Assembly (NCBI GenBank): GCA_018222765.1
Contig: JAAEZT010000003.1
Coordinates: 124,001 to 188,000 of the forward strand
Direction of reading: 5' to 3'
Source of the DNA: a bacterium
Lineage (GTDB): Bacteria > Verrucomicrobiota > Verrucomicrobiia > Verrucomicrobiales > Akkermansiaceae
Length of the DNA stretch: 64,000 nucleotides
The notes below the pieces were generated by a model, which searched no databases, was not told the DNA's origin, and saw only the letters and a list, made by a program, of their open reading frames with translations. This document shows, in pieces, positions 17,521 to 26,784 of this stretch (position 1 is the first letter of the stretch; the number at the start of each line of letters is the position of its first letter). A program made the translations under genes and the position numbers.

Positions 17521-19419
17521 CTATGAATGCGGCGGATCGATCGGGCCTGGCTTGGCAGGGGCGACTTTGGGGGTGTCACCGTCTGCATTGGCATCCGCGT
17601 CGCCATCACAGGCAGCTGCAGAGAGGGCGATGCCTGCTGCAGCGGCGCTTGCGAGAAGTCGTTGGGCTTTGTGGGAATGCCCAAAGCGCTCGCGGCGGAT
17701 GGTGAGCGAATTCTTATCGTGAATGCGGTAGACCACATTACGAACTTCGTCATCGCGGAAGAATTCGCCGCCTGCTTTGAAGATGCGATACCAGAGATGA
17801 TAGTCGTCTGCTCCGAGGCCTACCGCGCGCTCCTGATAGTTGCCGGCCTTCCGGGCGATGCTGGTGCGCATCAAGACACTTGAGTGAGGCAACATGTTAT
17901 CGTCCGAATTTCCGGTGAACATCGTTTCGATCGGCTTGTTTGGCCAATGCAAGCGAGGAGTAATTTCCCCATCCTGCAAGGTATTCAGCATGCAGCCGTA
18001 GACATCAGCCTTTTCTCTTTCGAGAGTCTTCACCGCACGCTCGAGGTAGTTGGGGAGAAGCTGATCGTCGTAGTCGAGAGGCTTGTAGTATTCCGTGTCG
18101 CATTGCTCGAGGGCCTGACGATGGAGCCAGCTGCAGTGCTCAATATCCGCCTTCAAACCAGTGCAGATCAGCGGCAAGTCAAAGCGCTTGGCAAGTCGTT
18201 CGCCCAAGGCCCATGGTCCGTCGACGAGAAGGACGACTTTAAATTTACGATAAGTCTGCGAGGCAATGCTGTTAATGGCATCATCGAGATAAGCGGGGTC
18301 AACTCCATCATGAATTCGCACGCCGAAAGTCACCTTTGCGTCCTCATGTTGCAGCGAAGTGTGAGTCAGGACTCCAAGAGTCTGTCCGTAGGCGCGCACG
18401 TAATTGGACCCGAGCGAAAGTTCGTCCACCGAGGCGAGACACTTCACGGGATCGAGCTTGGCCGCTTTCAAAATAGCGCGATTCGCGATCTTAGCGAGGC
18501 GTTTGGGGTTTTCATGCCAATCGATAAGAACACCGTTTTGTCCTTTCTTGATGAATTTCGCGATGCCGCAGTCTTTCGTCACGACAACTGGAATTCCGCA
18601 ACTCAACGCCTCCGCGGCGGTGAGCAAAAAGCCTTCGCGCTTGCTGTTGCCGAGCAGGACATGGCAGCCCTCGAGACGATGGCGATAGTTGAAGGCGTCA
18701 AAATCGAGTGGCCGCACATCAAGACGATCCGCCACGCCGAGTTTCCGCGCCAACTTGTAAACTTCTTCCATCGCTTCGCCTTGCACCCGGAGCGTGTAAT
18801 CCAGACCTGCAGTCTCCGCACCGGTCCAGGCCCGCACCACAATGTGCGGATTTTCCGCCAAGAGATATGGCAAGGTCATGAGACCCTTGTCCTTAAGCGG
18901 ACGTCCCATCCAGCCGACCACAAGACGGCCCTTGGGATCCAAATTCCCTTTCGCCATGCAGAACTCGGTTACGGGAGGAGGGAGAATTCCGCCGGAGGTA
19001 TGGCCATTCTCCTGAATCCAATCGCCGTAGCGATTCATGACTTGCTGGGAAACGCCCGCCACGGTCATGCCACGACGACCTTCGTAGGCCTTGCTGAAAT
19101 AACGCCAGCCGGCATCGTCCCAGGAATGTAGCACGAGCGAGGTCGGCCGTTCCGGCAGGCCGTCGAGGTTTCCGTAACTCAAGAACCACATGCTCGGATC
19201 TCCCGGAGCCTCGCGCGTGATGTTTCCGCAATCAAATCCACCTTTCACCGCCTGATCAAGTAGTGGCGTATCAGCAGACTGACTATAGAGCGTGGTCCGG
19301 TCGCGCACCCACTCTGGGAGAGCTTGGATGTAGCGCAACACGGCGGTCTGCGCACCACCGAGGGCCATGTTGTGACTAACAAAACAAGGGGCGACTTGAG
19401 GAAGTAGAGTATGGTTCAT
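17521..19419 (-). CDS. Two-domain glycosyltransferase (GT4-like plus GT2-like)
   Basis: A 632-residue protein. Residues 1-350 look like a GT-B, GT4-type transferase: HNMALGGAQTAVLRY near the start, VVGWMGRPLKDKG (168-179) and the donor-binding segment GNSKREGFLLTAAEALSCGI (257-276), with Glu262 and Glu270. Residues 363-575 look like a GT-A, GT2-type transferase: VTFGVRIHDGV, LDDAINSIASQTYRKFKVVL and an acidic motif DYDDQ (449-453). The tail is odd: a hydrophobic stretch at 588-603 ends LSAAAC at Cys604 and is followed by an acidic, then Pro-rich end. There is no N-terminal signal, so the enzyme is cytoplasmic or membrane-associated. The gene diverges from the DUF1549 gene at 19564. No sugar or acceptor can be assigned. 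Confidence 0.85.
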   Translation of the reverse strand: MNHTLLPQVAPCFVSHNMALGGAQTAVLRYIQALPEWVRDRTTLYSQSADTPLLDQAVKGGFDCGNITREAPGDPSMWFLSYGNLDGLPERPTSLVLHSWDDAGWRYFSKAYEGRRGMTVAGVSQQVMNRYGDWIQENGHTSGGILPPPVTEFCMAKGNLDPKGRLVVGWMGRPLKDKGLMTLPYLLAENPHIVVRAWTGAETAGLDYTLRVQGEAMEEVYKLARKLGVADRLDVRPLDFDAFNYRHRLEGCHVLLGNSKREGFLLTAAEALSCGIPVVVTKDCGIAKFIKKGQNGVLIDWHENPKRLAKIANRAILKAAKLDPVKCLASVDELSLGSNYVRAYGQTLGVLTHTSLQHEDAKVTFGVRIHDGVDPAYLDDAINSIASQTYRKFKVVLLVDGPWALGERLAKRFDLPLICTGLKADIEHCSWLHRQALEQCDTEYYKPLDYDDQLLPNYLERAVKTLEREKADVYGCMLNTLQDGEITPRLHWPNKPIETMFTGNSDDNMLPHSSVLMRTSIARKAGNYQERAVGLGADDYHLWYRIFKAGGEFFRDDEVRNVVYRIHDKNSLTIRRERFGHSHKAQRLLASAAAAGIALSAAACDGDADANADGDTPKVAPAKPGPIDPPHS

Positions 19420-19563
19420 CGGTGATCGGGTGAAAAATTAATGCCACATATTAAGTTAACTATTACAAAGCTGCATGCGGAAAATCCCGTGCGCAACAGG
19501 CACATACACGTATATAATCGAGAATACCTTCCAAAATATTCGAAATTTGCCCGAGTTTATCTG

Positions 19564-22143
19564 ATGAATCGTCCCATCCATTTGTTGTTGTTGCTTGCCG
19601 GACTGCTTGTTGCCGCTCCTGCGCTTTCGGACGAAAAAGTTCCCCATTGGTCCTTTCAGGCTCTCGAAATGCCTGCCGAACCAGCTCTTCCCGACAAAAG
19701 CTGGGTTCGCAATCCCATCGATTCTTTCATCAAAGCCGACCTTCTCGACGCGAATTTGCAAGCGAACCCCGAGGCCGACAAACTGACCCTCATTCGTCGG
19801 CTCACCATCGATCTCATCGGCTTGCCCCCCACCGTGGAGGAAATCGACGCATACCTCGCCGACTCGTCACCCGACGCCTACGCCAAGCTCGTTGACCGGC
19901 TCTTAGACTCGCCCCATTACGGCGAGCGCTGGGGACGGCATTGGCTTGATGTCGCCCGCTACGTGCAGGGTAAGACCAAGGTAGCGGCAGTCGACCGCGT
20001 CGATATGGCAGAACCGTATCGCGACTACGTGATCCGTGCGCTGAATTCCGACAAGCCCTACGACCGCTTCGTCACCGAGCAACTTGCCGGGGACTTGCTG
20101 CCGCCCTCAAAAGACCCCATCGCCTCTCTCGATCAACTGGCCGCTCCGGGCTTCCTCTCGATCGGTCCGTGGTTCTCCGATTGTGCCGATCCGAACACCT
20201 TGCGGATGGACATTATCGACGAACAAATTTCGGCTACCTCGCAGGCCTTTCTCGGGATGAACTTCTCCTGTGCCCGCTGCCACGATCACTTCTTCGATCC
20301 CATCCCCACGCGGGACTACTACGCCCTGGCCGGAATTTTTGGCAGCACCCGCATCGTCGATAAGATGAACGAAAACTGGCGGGACGGAAGATTTCGTCTT
20401 ACCCGCCCCCAAGCCACGCCGGAAGAAATTTCCGCCGCCCGAGTAATTTCAGATCGCATCGCCAAACTACGCGAATCCCGTTGGTCGGCGCTCGAAGAGG
20501 CGAGAGAAAAACTCATCGCAAAAGTGCACCCCCGTCTCGCTGACTACGATCAAGCTCTCGCGGCTTTGCCCGACATGCCCATCGTTGAAATCGAAGCGGA
20601 AGACTACCACGGACAAAACAACGTCCGGCGGGTTGAACTCGACGGCGAGATGATCGTCGAAACACAACGAGCCCGTCTCCAGTGGGTGCAATACCGGCCA
20701 AGCTTGCCGGTAGCCGGAACCTATACTGTTTACCTTCGCTGTGCTGCTCCCGAAGCCCTTCCTATCGAGCTCAAGCTGGACGGAAAATCAGTCTTCAAAG
20801 ATCAGATCATCCCGGCAAGCGGCGGCTGGAAAATGGAACACTTCCGCTGGGTCAGCCTCGGCTCATTTCAATTTCGCAAAGGCACCACCGATGTGCGCTT
20901 CTGGGCCCAAGAGCATTCCTCATTGCCTCGCTTCGATAAGATTCGTTTTGTCCGCACTCCTCCCAATCGCTGGCATCTCATCAACGATCCTGCGACCGAG
21001 CACGGCGTCGAGCGCCCCATCCTTTCGGAATTACAGATCGATCGCTCCGCCTGGCCCCCGAATGTGGCCGACACCGAACGCTTCGTCACACTCCCCGCGC
21101 TCGATGACCTGGATCGCAAAATCTCGGCGCTTCAAAAAGAATCTCCCAAGTTGCCCCGCATGCTCGCCGTCACTGACCAGGCCAAGATGATAGACGAACC
21201 AGTGCACCTCAAAGGAGAGGTCTACAAGGTCGAAGCCAAAGCCGTCCCGCGCAGCGTACCAACCATTGCGAGCTCATTTCTCTCTAGTCCAAAAATCCCC
21301 GCAGATACAAGCGGTCGTTTGCAATTGGCCAAGTGGATCGTCGACGATAAGAATCCTCTCACCGCCCGCGTGATTGCGAACCGACTTTGGCAGGGACACT
21401 TTGGACGCGGTATTGTCGGCACTCCCGGCGACCTCGGCATTCAGGGAATGAAGCCCACCAATCAGCCCTTGCTGGATTGGCTCGCCGCGACCCTCATCAA
21501 AAAGAAATGGTCTCTCAAGGCTCTGCATCGAATCATCGTCAACTCCTCGACCTATCGCATGAGCAGCGAATCAAACTCCGCCGCCTTGTCTCGGGATCCC
21601 GACAACAAACTTCACTGGAGCTATCCCCGTCGTCGGCTCGAAGCGGAGGCTATTTACGACGGTATGCTCACCGCCAGCGGCAAGGTTCCGCGCCAGCCCA
21701 GCAGGCAGCCCCTCGACAACAACCGCTCGAAAGACCGCGCTCTTTACATCCTCACCTCGAGCCGTTCGCCACTCGGGATGGGCGTCGAAATTCGCAAAAT
21801 GCTCTCCCTCTTCGGCTACGACCCTTCCGGCGTTCCGGTCCACCAACGCGACCATTCCGCCACCACGGCACAATCGCTTTTTTGGTTAAACAACAAGTTG
21901 CCGAACTACTACGCAACGAAGCTCGCCGAACGACTGCTCGCCATGCCCGACCTGACCGAGGAAGAACGAATCACGATGGCCTTCCGCATCGCCATCGGAC
22001 GACCACCCACCCCTGAAATCATGGCACACACCAGGTCCTACCTCGACCACTGCCGTACGAGCCAATCACTTGAGGAAAAGAAATCCTGGAGCCGGGTCTG
22101 CCTTGGGATTTTTTCTTCCGACACCTTCAGCTATCTCGAATGA
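19564..22143 (+). CDS. DUF1549-DUF1553 protein with carbohydrate-binding-like insert
   Basis: 859 residues from the ATG at 19564, which directly precedes a clear signal peptide (MNRPIHLLLLLAGLLVAAPA). Unlike its paralogue at 6395 it has no N-terminal CxxCH cytochrome domain: DUF1549 begins almost at once (RNPIDSFIKADLL, LTLIRRLTIDLIGLPPT, HYGERWGRHWLDVARY) with one heme-type site, CARCHDHFFDPI. Between DUF1549 and DUF1553 (about residues 338-480) is a beta-rich module opening VEIEAEDYHGQNNV and containing AGTYTVYLRCAAPEALPIEL, which resembles CBM6/CBM35-type carbohydrate-binding domains. DUF1553 follows (NPLTARVIANRLWQGHFG, WSLKALHRIIVNSSTYRMSS). The stop overlaps the start of the DUF1501 gene as ATGA, implying translational coupling. 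Confidence 0.92.
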   Translation: MNRPIHLLLLLAGLLVAAPALSDEKVPHWSFQALEMPAEPALPDKSWVRNPIDSFIKADLLDANLQANPEADKLTLIRRLTIDLIGLPPTVEEIDAYLADSSPDAYAKLVDRLLDSPHYGERWGRHWLDVARYVQGKTKVAAVDRVDMAEPYRDYVIRALNSDKPYDRFVTEQLAGDLLPPSKDPIASLDQLAAPGFLSIGPWFSDCADPNTLRMDIIDEQISATSQAFLGMNFSCARCHDHFFDPIPTRDYYALAGIFGSTRIVDKMNENWRDGRFRLTRPQATPEEISAARVISDRIAKLRESRWSALEEAREKLIAKVHPRLADYDQALAALPDMPIVEIEAEDYHGQNNVRRVELDGEMIVETQRARLQWVQYRPSLPVAGTYTVYLRCAAPEALPIELKLDGKSVFKDQIIPASGGWKMEHFRWVSLGSFQFRKGTTDVRFWAQEHSSLPRFDKIRFVRTPPNRWHLINDPATEHGVERPILSELQIDRSAWPPNVADTERFVTLPALDDLDRKISALQKESPKLPRMLAVTDQAKMIDEPVHLKGEVYKVEAKAVPRSVPTIASSFLSSPKIPADTSGRLQLAKWIVDDKNPLTARVIANRLWQGHFGRGIVGTPGDLGIQGMKPTNQPLLDWLAATLIKKKWSLKALHRIIVNSSTYRMSSESNSAALSRDPDNKLHWSYPRRRLEAEAIYDGMLTASGKVPRQPSRQPLDNNRSKDRALYILTSSRSPLGMGVEIRKMLSLFGYDPSGVPVHQRDHSATTAQSLFWLNNKLPNYYATKLAERLLAMPDLTEEERITMAFRIAIGRPPTPEIMAHTRSYLDHCRTSQSLEEKKSWSRVCLGIFSSDTFSYLE

Positions 22144-23534
22144 ATCCGCTCAATACAGACTCCCTGCCGACCCTTTCTCGCCGTTCCCTCATGGGCATGA
22201 GCGGACTGGCACTCGCGGACTTGCTCACGCGACAGGCTTGGGCCAACACGACGGGAAAGAGTTCGATCCTGGAACCTCATTTCCCGGCCCGGGCCAAGCG
22301 GATGATCTTTATCCTCCTCGATGGCGGCCTCTCCCAAGTCGATTCCTACGACTACAAACCGCGTCTCCAAAAAGAACATGGCAAGGAATTGCCGGAGTCG
22401 ATTCAAGCTCCAAAGTTCACCTTCGCGCAACGAGGGCGCATCATTGGTTCACCTTTCGAATTTAAACAATGGGGCGAGACCGGGCACTGGGCCAGCGACC
22501 TGTTTCCCGAGGTCAACCGCAAGTGGATCGACAAGCTTTGCTTCATCCACTCGCTGCACCACGACAACGAGGATCACACCACCGCCATGTCGATGCTCAA
22601 CACCGGCGTGCCCCGGGAGATCCGACCCGCGATGGGAAATTGGCTGCTCTATGGACTTGGGTCCGACAATGGAAGCCTGCCCGGTTACATCGATCTCACT
22701 CCCAAAGACAACCGCACCTTTCCCTCGGGCTTCCTACCCTCCGTCTATTCCGGTGCGCCCATTTTCAAATCCAACAACGATGGCCTGAACTGGGACAATC
22801 TCAAAGCAGGCTTCAAAGGACAGCGCGAGCACCTCGATTTCATCCGAGGCCTCAACACCAACCCGCTTGAAATCGAACTTCGCAATCGCGAGCTGGCCTT
22901 CCGCATGCAGAGCGTCGCTCCCGGAATCATGGATCTAAACCAGGAATCGGAGGCAACTCGCAAGCGCTACGGCATCGGAGAGGAGCACACCGACGAATTT
23001 GGGCAAACTCTCTTGCTGGCCCGACGCTTTGCCGAATCCGGAGTGCGCTACATCACCGCAACCCACTCCACCTCACGCTACGGGAACCTTTGGGATCAAC
23101 ACGCCAATCTGGAAAAAGGACACCGTGGGAATGCCCATGCCGTAGACCAGCCCATTGCCGCGCTCTTGAGCGACCTCGAAGCTCGGGGTCTTTTGGACGA
23201 CACCCTTGTCCTCTGCGGCAGCGAATTTGGCCGCACTCCAAGTCGCGAGCTCTTCGATGGCCAAATGGGTCGTAGCGACAACGGTCGTGATCACAATCCC
23301 CACGGCTTCACGATGTGGATGGCCGGTGGCGGCACCAACCCCGGATACCATCACGGCGCGACCGACGACTACGGCTTCTATGCCACCGAAAACAAAGTTT
23401 CCATCCACGATCTCCACGCCACCATCCTACACCTCATGGGCATCGATCACGAACGCCTCACCTATCACCACTCCGGCCGGGATTACCGTCTCACTGATGT
23501 CTTTGGCAGCGTGGTCGAGGAATTGTTGGCCTGA
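22140..23534 (+). CDS. DUF1501 protein, exported by Tat
   Basis: 464 residues, starting inside the stop of the DUF1549/DUF1553 gene (ATGA). The N-terminus has a twin-arginine-type signal (LSRRSLMGMSGLALADLL). Family motifs are LLDGGLSQVDSYDYKP, LCGSEFGRTPSRELFDGQ, NGRDHNPHGFTMWMAGGG and SIHDLHATILHLMGIDHERL, then HHSGRDYRLTDVFG. The fold is alkaline-phosphatase/sulfatase-like; the reaction is unknown. The overlapping frame strongly suggests that it is made together with the upstream protein. It resembles the DUF1501 protein at 8761 in length and motifs but lacks that protein's extra N-terminal segment. Confidence 0.93.
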   Translation: MNPLNTDSLPTLSRRSLMGMSGLALADLLTRQAWANTTGKSSILEPHFPARAKRMIFILLDGGLSQVDSYDYKPRLQKEHGKELPESIQAPKFTFAQRGRIIGSPFEFKQWGETGHWASDLFPEVNRKWIDKLCFIHSLHHDNEDHTTAMSMLNTGVPREIRPAMGNWLLYGLGSDNGSLPGYIDLTPKDNRTFPSGFLPSVYSGAPIFKSNNDGLNWDNLKAGFKGQREHLDFIRGLNTNPLEIELRNRELAFRMQSVAPGIMDLNQESEATRKRYGIGEEHTDEFGQTLLLARRFAESGVRYITATHSTSRYGNLWDQHANLEKGHRGNAHAVDQPIAALLSDLEARGLLDDTLVLCGSEFGRTPSRELFDGQMGRSDNGRDHNPHGFTMWMAGGGTNPGYHHGATDDYGFYATENKVSIHDLHATILHLMGIDHERLTYHHSGRDYRLTDVFGSVVEELLA

Positions 23535-23580
23535 ACCTAGAGCCTTGGCAATGTGGTCCGGATGGTTAGGCTCCCGGCTC

Positions 23581-25053
23581 ATGAAAGTAATTTTTGTTGG
23601 GAGTGAAAAAGCGAGTTCCGGTGTTGGTGTCATTCCGGTTTTCAAAGGAGGGAAGTTTTACGGCGTGGCTAAGAGATATGCCCGCGACTCCGTGGGACAG
23701 ATCAAGGCGGCCATGAAGGCCGGGCACTTCAATGGAGAGAAAGGCTCTTCGGTCTCACTCTACGCCCCAACCGGATCAAAGCTCGCCCGACTGCTGCTCA
23801 AGGGAGCGGGAGAGAAGGCCGACTTCGATGCCGAGATCTTCGGAGCGACGGCAATGAAGGCGCTGCGGGTGAGCGGAGAGAAAACACTCACGCTGCATCT
23901 GGATGGTTTAAAGTTAAAACCCGACGACGCAGCGAGAGCAGTCGTGGGCGCGAGATTGGCCGCGTATCATTTTTTCAAATACCGCACCAAACTTCCCAAG
24001 GGAAGCGAAACCACGATCACGACCATTCGAGTCAGCGTAGACGATTCCGCAAAAGCGCGGGCGGCTTACCAAAAGTTCCATGGCCCTATTTGTGACGGCC
24101 AATTGATGGCCCGCGATCTCGTCAACGAACCTGCAAATACGCTCTATCCAAAATCGTATGCCGCGCGGATTAAGAAGTTCCAAAAGCTTGGCGTGAAGGT
24201 CGAAGTTCTGGGCGAGAAGAAGATGAAAGAGCTCGGGATGGATGCTCTGGTCGGAGTTGGTCAAGGATCGCGCCGGGAATCGCAACTCGTCGTGATGCAT
24301 TGGAATGGCGGAAAGAAATCGGACAAGCCGGTTTGCCTCGTTGGCAAGGGGGTCACTTTTGATACGGGAGGAATTTCCCTCAAGCCCGGCGCCGGAATGT
24401 GGGACATGAAAGCGGATATGGGTGGCTCAGCAGCCGTGGTGGGCGCGATGCACGCGATTGCCACCCGAAAGGCCAAAGCGAATGTCATCGGCATTGTGGG
24501 ATTGGCTGAAAACATGCCTGACGGAAACGCTCAGAATCCGGGAGACATTGTCACCTCAATGTCCGGACAAACCATCGAAGTTCAGAACACTGATGCCGAA
24601 GGCCGCTTGGTTTTGGCCGATGCCTTATGGTACGCGAAGGAACGATTCAAGCCGCAAGCCATGGTCGACCTGGCAACACTCACGGGAGCTATTCTCATTG
24701 CCTTGGGACATGAACACGCCGGTTTGTTTTCGAACTCAGACAAGGTGGCCAAGGCCTTCGCCAAAGCCTCCAAGCATTCAACGGAAAAGACCTGGCGCCT
24801 TCCCTTGGCTCCGGAATACGACCGCTTGATCAACTCTCCGATTGCGGACATGAAAAATATCGGGGGACGGCCAGCCGGATCCATTACCGCCGCACAATTC
24901 CTGCAGCGGTTTGTCGGCGACACTCCCTGGGTGCACCTCGACATCGCCGGAACAGCGATGAAGAACGACCGCAAGGATCCGCGTGAGACCACTTTGGGCA
25001 CTGGCTTCGGCGTGCGCTTGCTCAACCAATGGGTCGCGGACAATTACGAGTAG
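23581..25053 (+). CDS. pepA: Leucyl aminopeptidase, M17 family
   Basis: 490 residues from the ATG at 23581, where family similarity begins (MKVIFVGSEKASSG). The M17 active site is complete by eye: Lys256 and Asp261 in GKGVTFDTGGISLKPG, Lys268, Asp279 in MKADMGGSAAV, and the signature NTDAEGRL (337-344) with Asp338, Glu340 and Arg342. M17 enzymes are cytoplasmic two-metal hexamers that remove N-terminal residues from peptides, and some also bind DNA. There is no signal peptide. The gene follows the DUF1501 gene by 46 bases on the same strand but has no obvious functional tie to it. The usual length for the family is about 480-500. Confidence 0.95.
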   Translation: MKVIFVGSEKASSGVGVIPVFKGGKFYGVAKRYARDSVGQIKAAMKAGHFNGEKGSSVSLYAPTGSKLARLLLKGAGEKADFDAEIFGATAMKALRVSGEKTLTLHLDGLKLKPDDAARAVVGARLAAYHFFKYRTKLPKGSETTITTIRVSVDDSAKARAAYQKFHGPICDGQLMARDLVNEPANTLYPKSYAARIKKFQKLGVKVEVLGEKKMKELGMDALVGVGQGSRRESQLVVMHWNGGKKSDKPVCLVGKGVTFDTGGISLKPGAGMWDMKADMGGSAAVVGAMHAIATRKAKANVIGIVGLAENMPDGNAQNPGDIVTSMSGQTIEVQNTDAEGRLVLADALWYAKERFKPQAMVDLATLTGAILIALGHEHAGLFSNSDKVAKAFAKASKHSTEKTWRLPLAPEYDRLINSPIADMKNIGGRPAGSITAAQFLQRFVGDTPWVHLDIAGTAMKNDRKDPRETTLGTGFGVRLLNQWVADNYE

Positions 25054-25262
25054 GTCGTCGTCGATGAAAAATTCGGTCTCATTGACGGCTCCTCGTGACA
25101 TTCCACCGTGGAATACTACACCGAAATCAATCGCATCAATGAGCGACCCGGCGACAACACCCATCATCGATTCCCTGAAATACCATTGTAACGTGATCAT
25201 TGAGTTCATTTTGGATTCACCCTGATAGAAAGAGACCCTTCCAATGGGTAGAAGATTCCTCG

Positions 25263-26768
25263 ATGAAATTTCTACTCCTACTTTTGCTGATTGGTTCAGC
25301 CCGATGCGATGACTGGGGCGAAGCCTCGGGTCCGAATGGAAATTTTATCGTCGAGGGAACTGCCCCTGCGACATTCAGTGTTTCTCGTAACGCAGGGGTG
25401 AAGTGGTGCACTCCATTACCAAACACCGGACAAGGAAGTGTCGTGATTTCAAACGGACGAATCTTTGTTGCCTCGCATGCTCCCACGGACGGCGATGCCG
25501 AAACCGGTTCGCTGATCATCGGACAATGTTTCGATGCCGCGACCGGAAAAGAACTCTGGCGCAGGGAGCTCCCCGGCTCGCGCGTGACCGATCTCTCCAG
25601 TCTTTTCAGCGACAACACCGCTGCTTCACCGGTGAGCGACGGCGAACGGGTTTGCTTCACCAATGTCGGAGGATCGATGAAGTGCTTCGACTTTGACGGG
25701 AAGGAACTCTGGTCGAGAACCTGGGTTCCCTTTGGGAGACATCACTCCCGCCAGCACGAGCCGATTCTTCACGACGGAAAAGTCATCGTAGTTCGCGTCA
25801 AGCCATCCGATCTCAATCCCAGAGTTACTACCAAGGCGGGGGCCAAACCACTCGGCCGGGGCCGTGCTTACTGGACCTGGTTGCATGCCTACGACATGAA
25901 AACCGGCGAGCTGGCATGGACCGGGGAATCAGGCACCGGCATTCACGCTACGCCGCTTCTCAACAAAGAGACCTCTAGAATTGTCACGGCGCGCGGCGGA
26001 GGACACCAACCGCCGGAAGAACCTTACGGCATTTCCCTGCTCAATGCGGACGATGGAAAAACGATCTGGGACCTTCCGGTCAAAGGCTACGCGTCACACC
26101 AAAACGGCGTGTCCAATTCCGATATCTCTGCTCTCATCGCGGGCAAGACCCATCACATCGTCGATCTCAAATCCGGCAAGATTCGCAAGACCTCTTCTCT
26201 CAGCGAAGGAGTGCAAGTCTGTCGCCAGGTTGACGGAAAATACCTCACTCAATCTGATCAAGAGTTGGCCTTCGGGAAAAAACCCATCACTTATCAAACC
26301 AATCTCATCGTTGGCGACTACCACTACTTCCGCACGCACAAGGGATTCTTCATCGGCCGCGTTCATCTCAAAACCGGGAAGGTCGAATACCTCGAAGTGC
26401 CGGCGCAAGTCGTGCGGGTAAAAAACGCCCAAGACAAACTGCTCTGGAACAAAGCCCTTCCCAACGACATGCGCAACGCGAAGGGCTTTCTTGCCACCAA
26501 CGACAAACGCAATGCCGGCAGCGGCTGGGGACATTGTTCAGCAGCCAGTCCGATCGTCGTTGGGGAACATCTCTACATGCCCACCATGATCGGGATGGTC
26601 TACGTCTTAAAATGGAACGCGCCGATTCTCGATGAAAAAGCCCTCGTCTCAATGAGCGACCTCGGACCGGCGGGCAAGACCTGGTCCCTCTCGAGTTTGT
26701 CTTTTAGCAATGGAAGGATCTACGCGCGGACAATGAAGGAACTGATCTGCATCGGCAGCCCCGATTGA
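25263..26768 (+). CDS. Exported PQQ-type beta-propeller protein
   Basis: 501 residues from the ATG at 25263, which begins a short signal peptide (MKFLLLLLLIGSARC). Repeated propeller blades are visible: FDAATGKELWRRELPG, KCFDFDGKELWSRTW, AYDMKTGELAWTGESG and LNADDGKTIWDLPV. These follow the tryptophan-docking pattern of PQQ-like/BamB-like propellers. No residues for PQQ or calcium binding can be claimed. The Cys at position 15 follows GSAR rather than a standard lipobox, so lipidation is doubtful. The gene has a 209-base leader without another convincing gene and converges with the response regulator gene 16 bases downstream. Role unknown; a scaffold or ligand-binding function is as likely as an enzyme. 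Confidence 0.82.
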   Translation: MKFLLLLLLIGSARCDDWGEASGPNGNFIVEGTAPATFSVSRNAGVKWCTPLPNTGQGSVVISNGRIFVASHAPTDGDAETGSLIIGQCFDAATGKELWRRELPGSRVTDLSSLFSDNTAASPVSDGERVCFTNVGGSMKCFDFDGKELWSRTWVPFGRHHSRQHEPILHDGKVIVVRVKPSDLNPRVTTKAGAKPLGRGRAYWTWLHAYDMKTGELAWTGESGTGIHATPLLNKETSRIVTARGGGHQPPEEPYGISLLNADDGKTIWDLPVKGYASHQNGVSNSDISALIAGKTHHIVDLKSGKIRKTSSLSEGVQVCRQVDGKYLTQSDQELAFGKKPITYQTNLIVGDYHYFRTHKGFFIGRVHLKTGKVEYLEVPAQVVRVKNAQDKLLWNKALPNDMRNAKGFLATNDKRNAGSGWGHCSAASPIVVGEHLYMPTMIGMVYVLKWNAPILDEKALVSMSDLGPAGKTWSLSSLSFSNGRIYARTMKELICIGSPD

Positions 26769-26784
26769 TTATTTACCCTGAGGG

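Noticed and set aside
17884-19131. A 415-codon open frame antisense to the glycosyltransferase
   Set aside because: No domain features; the glycosyltransferase frame explains the region.
24778-25209. Minus-strand frame starting in the 209-base gap after the aminopeptidase gene
   Set aside because: The first 54 residues look protein-like, but most of the frame is antisense to pepA and no family is recognised. I see nothing else I can support in 25054-25262.
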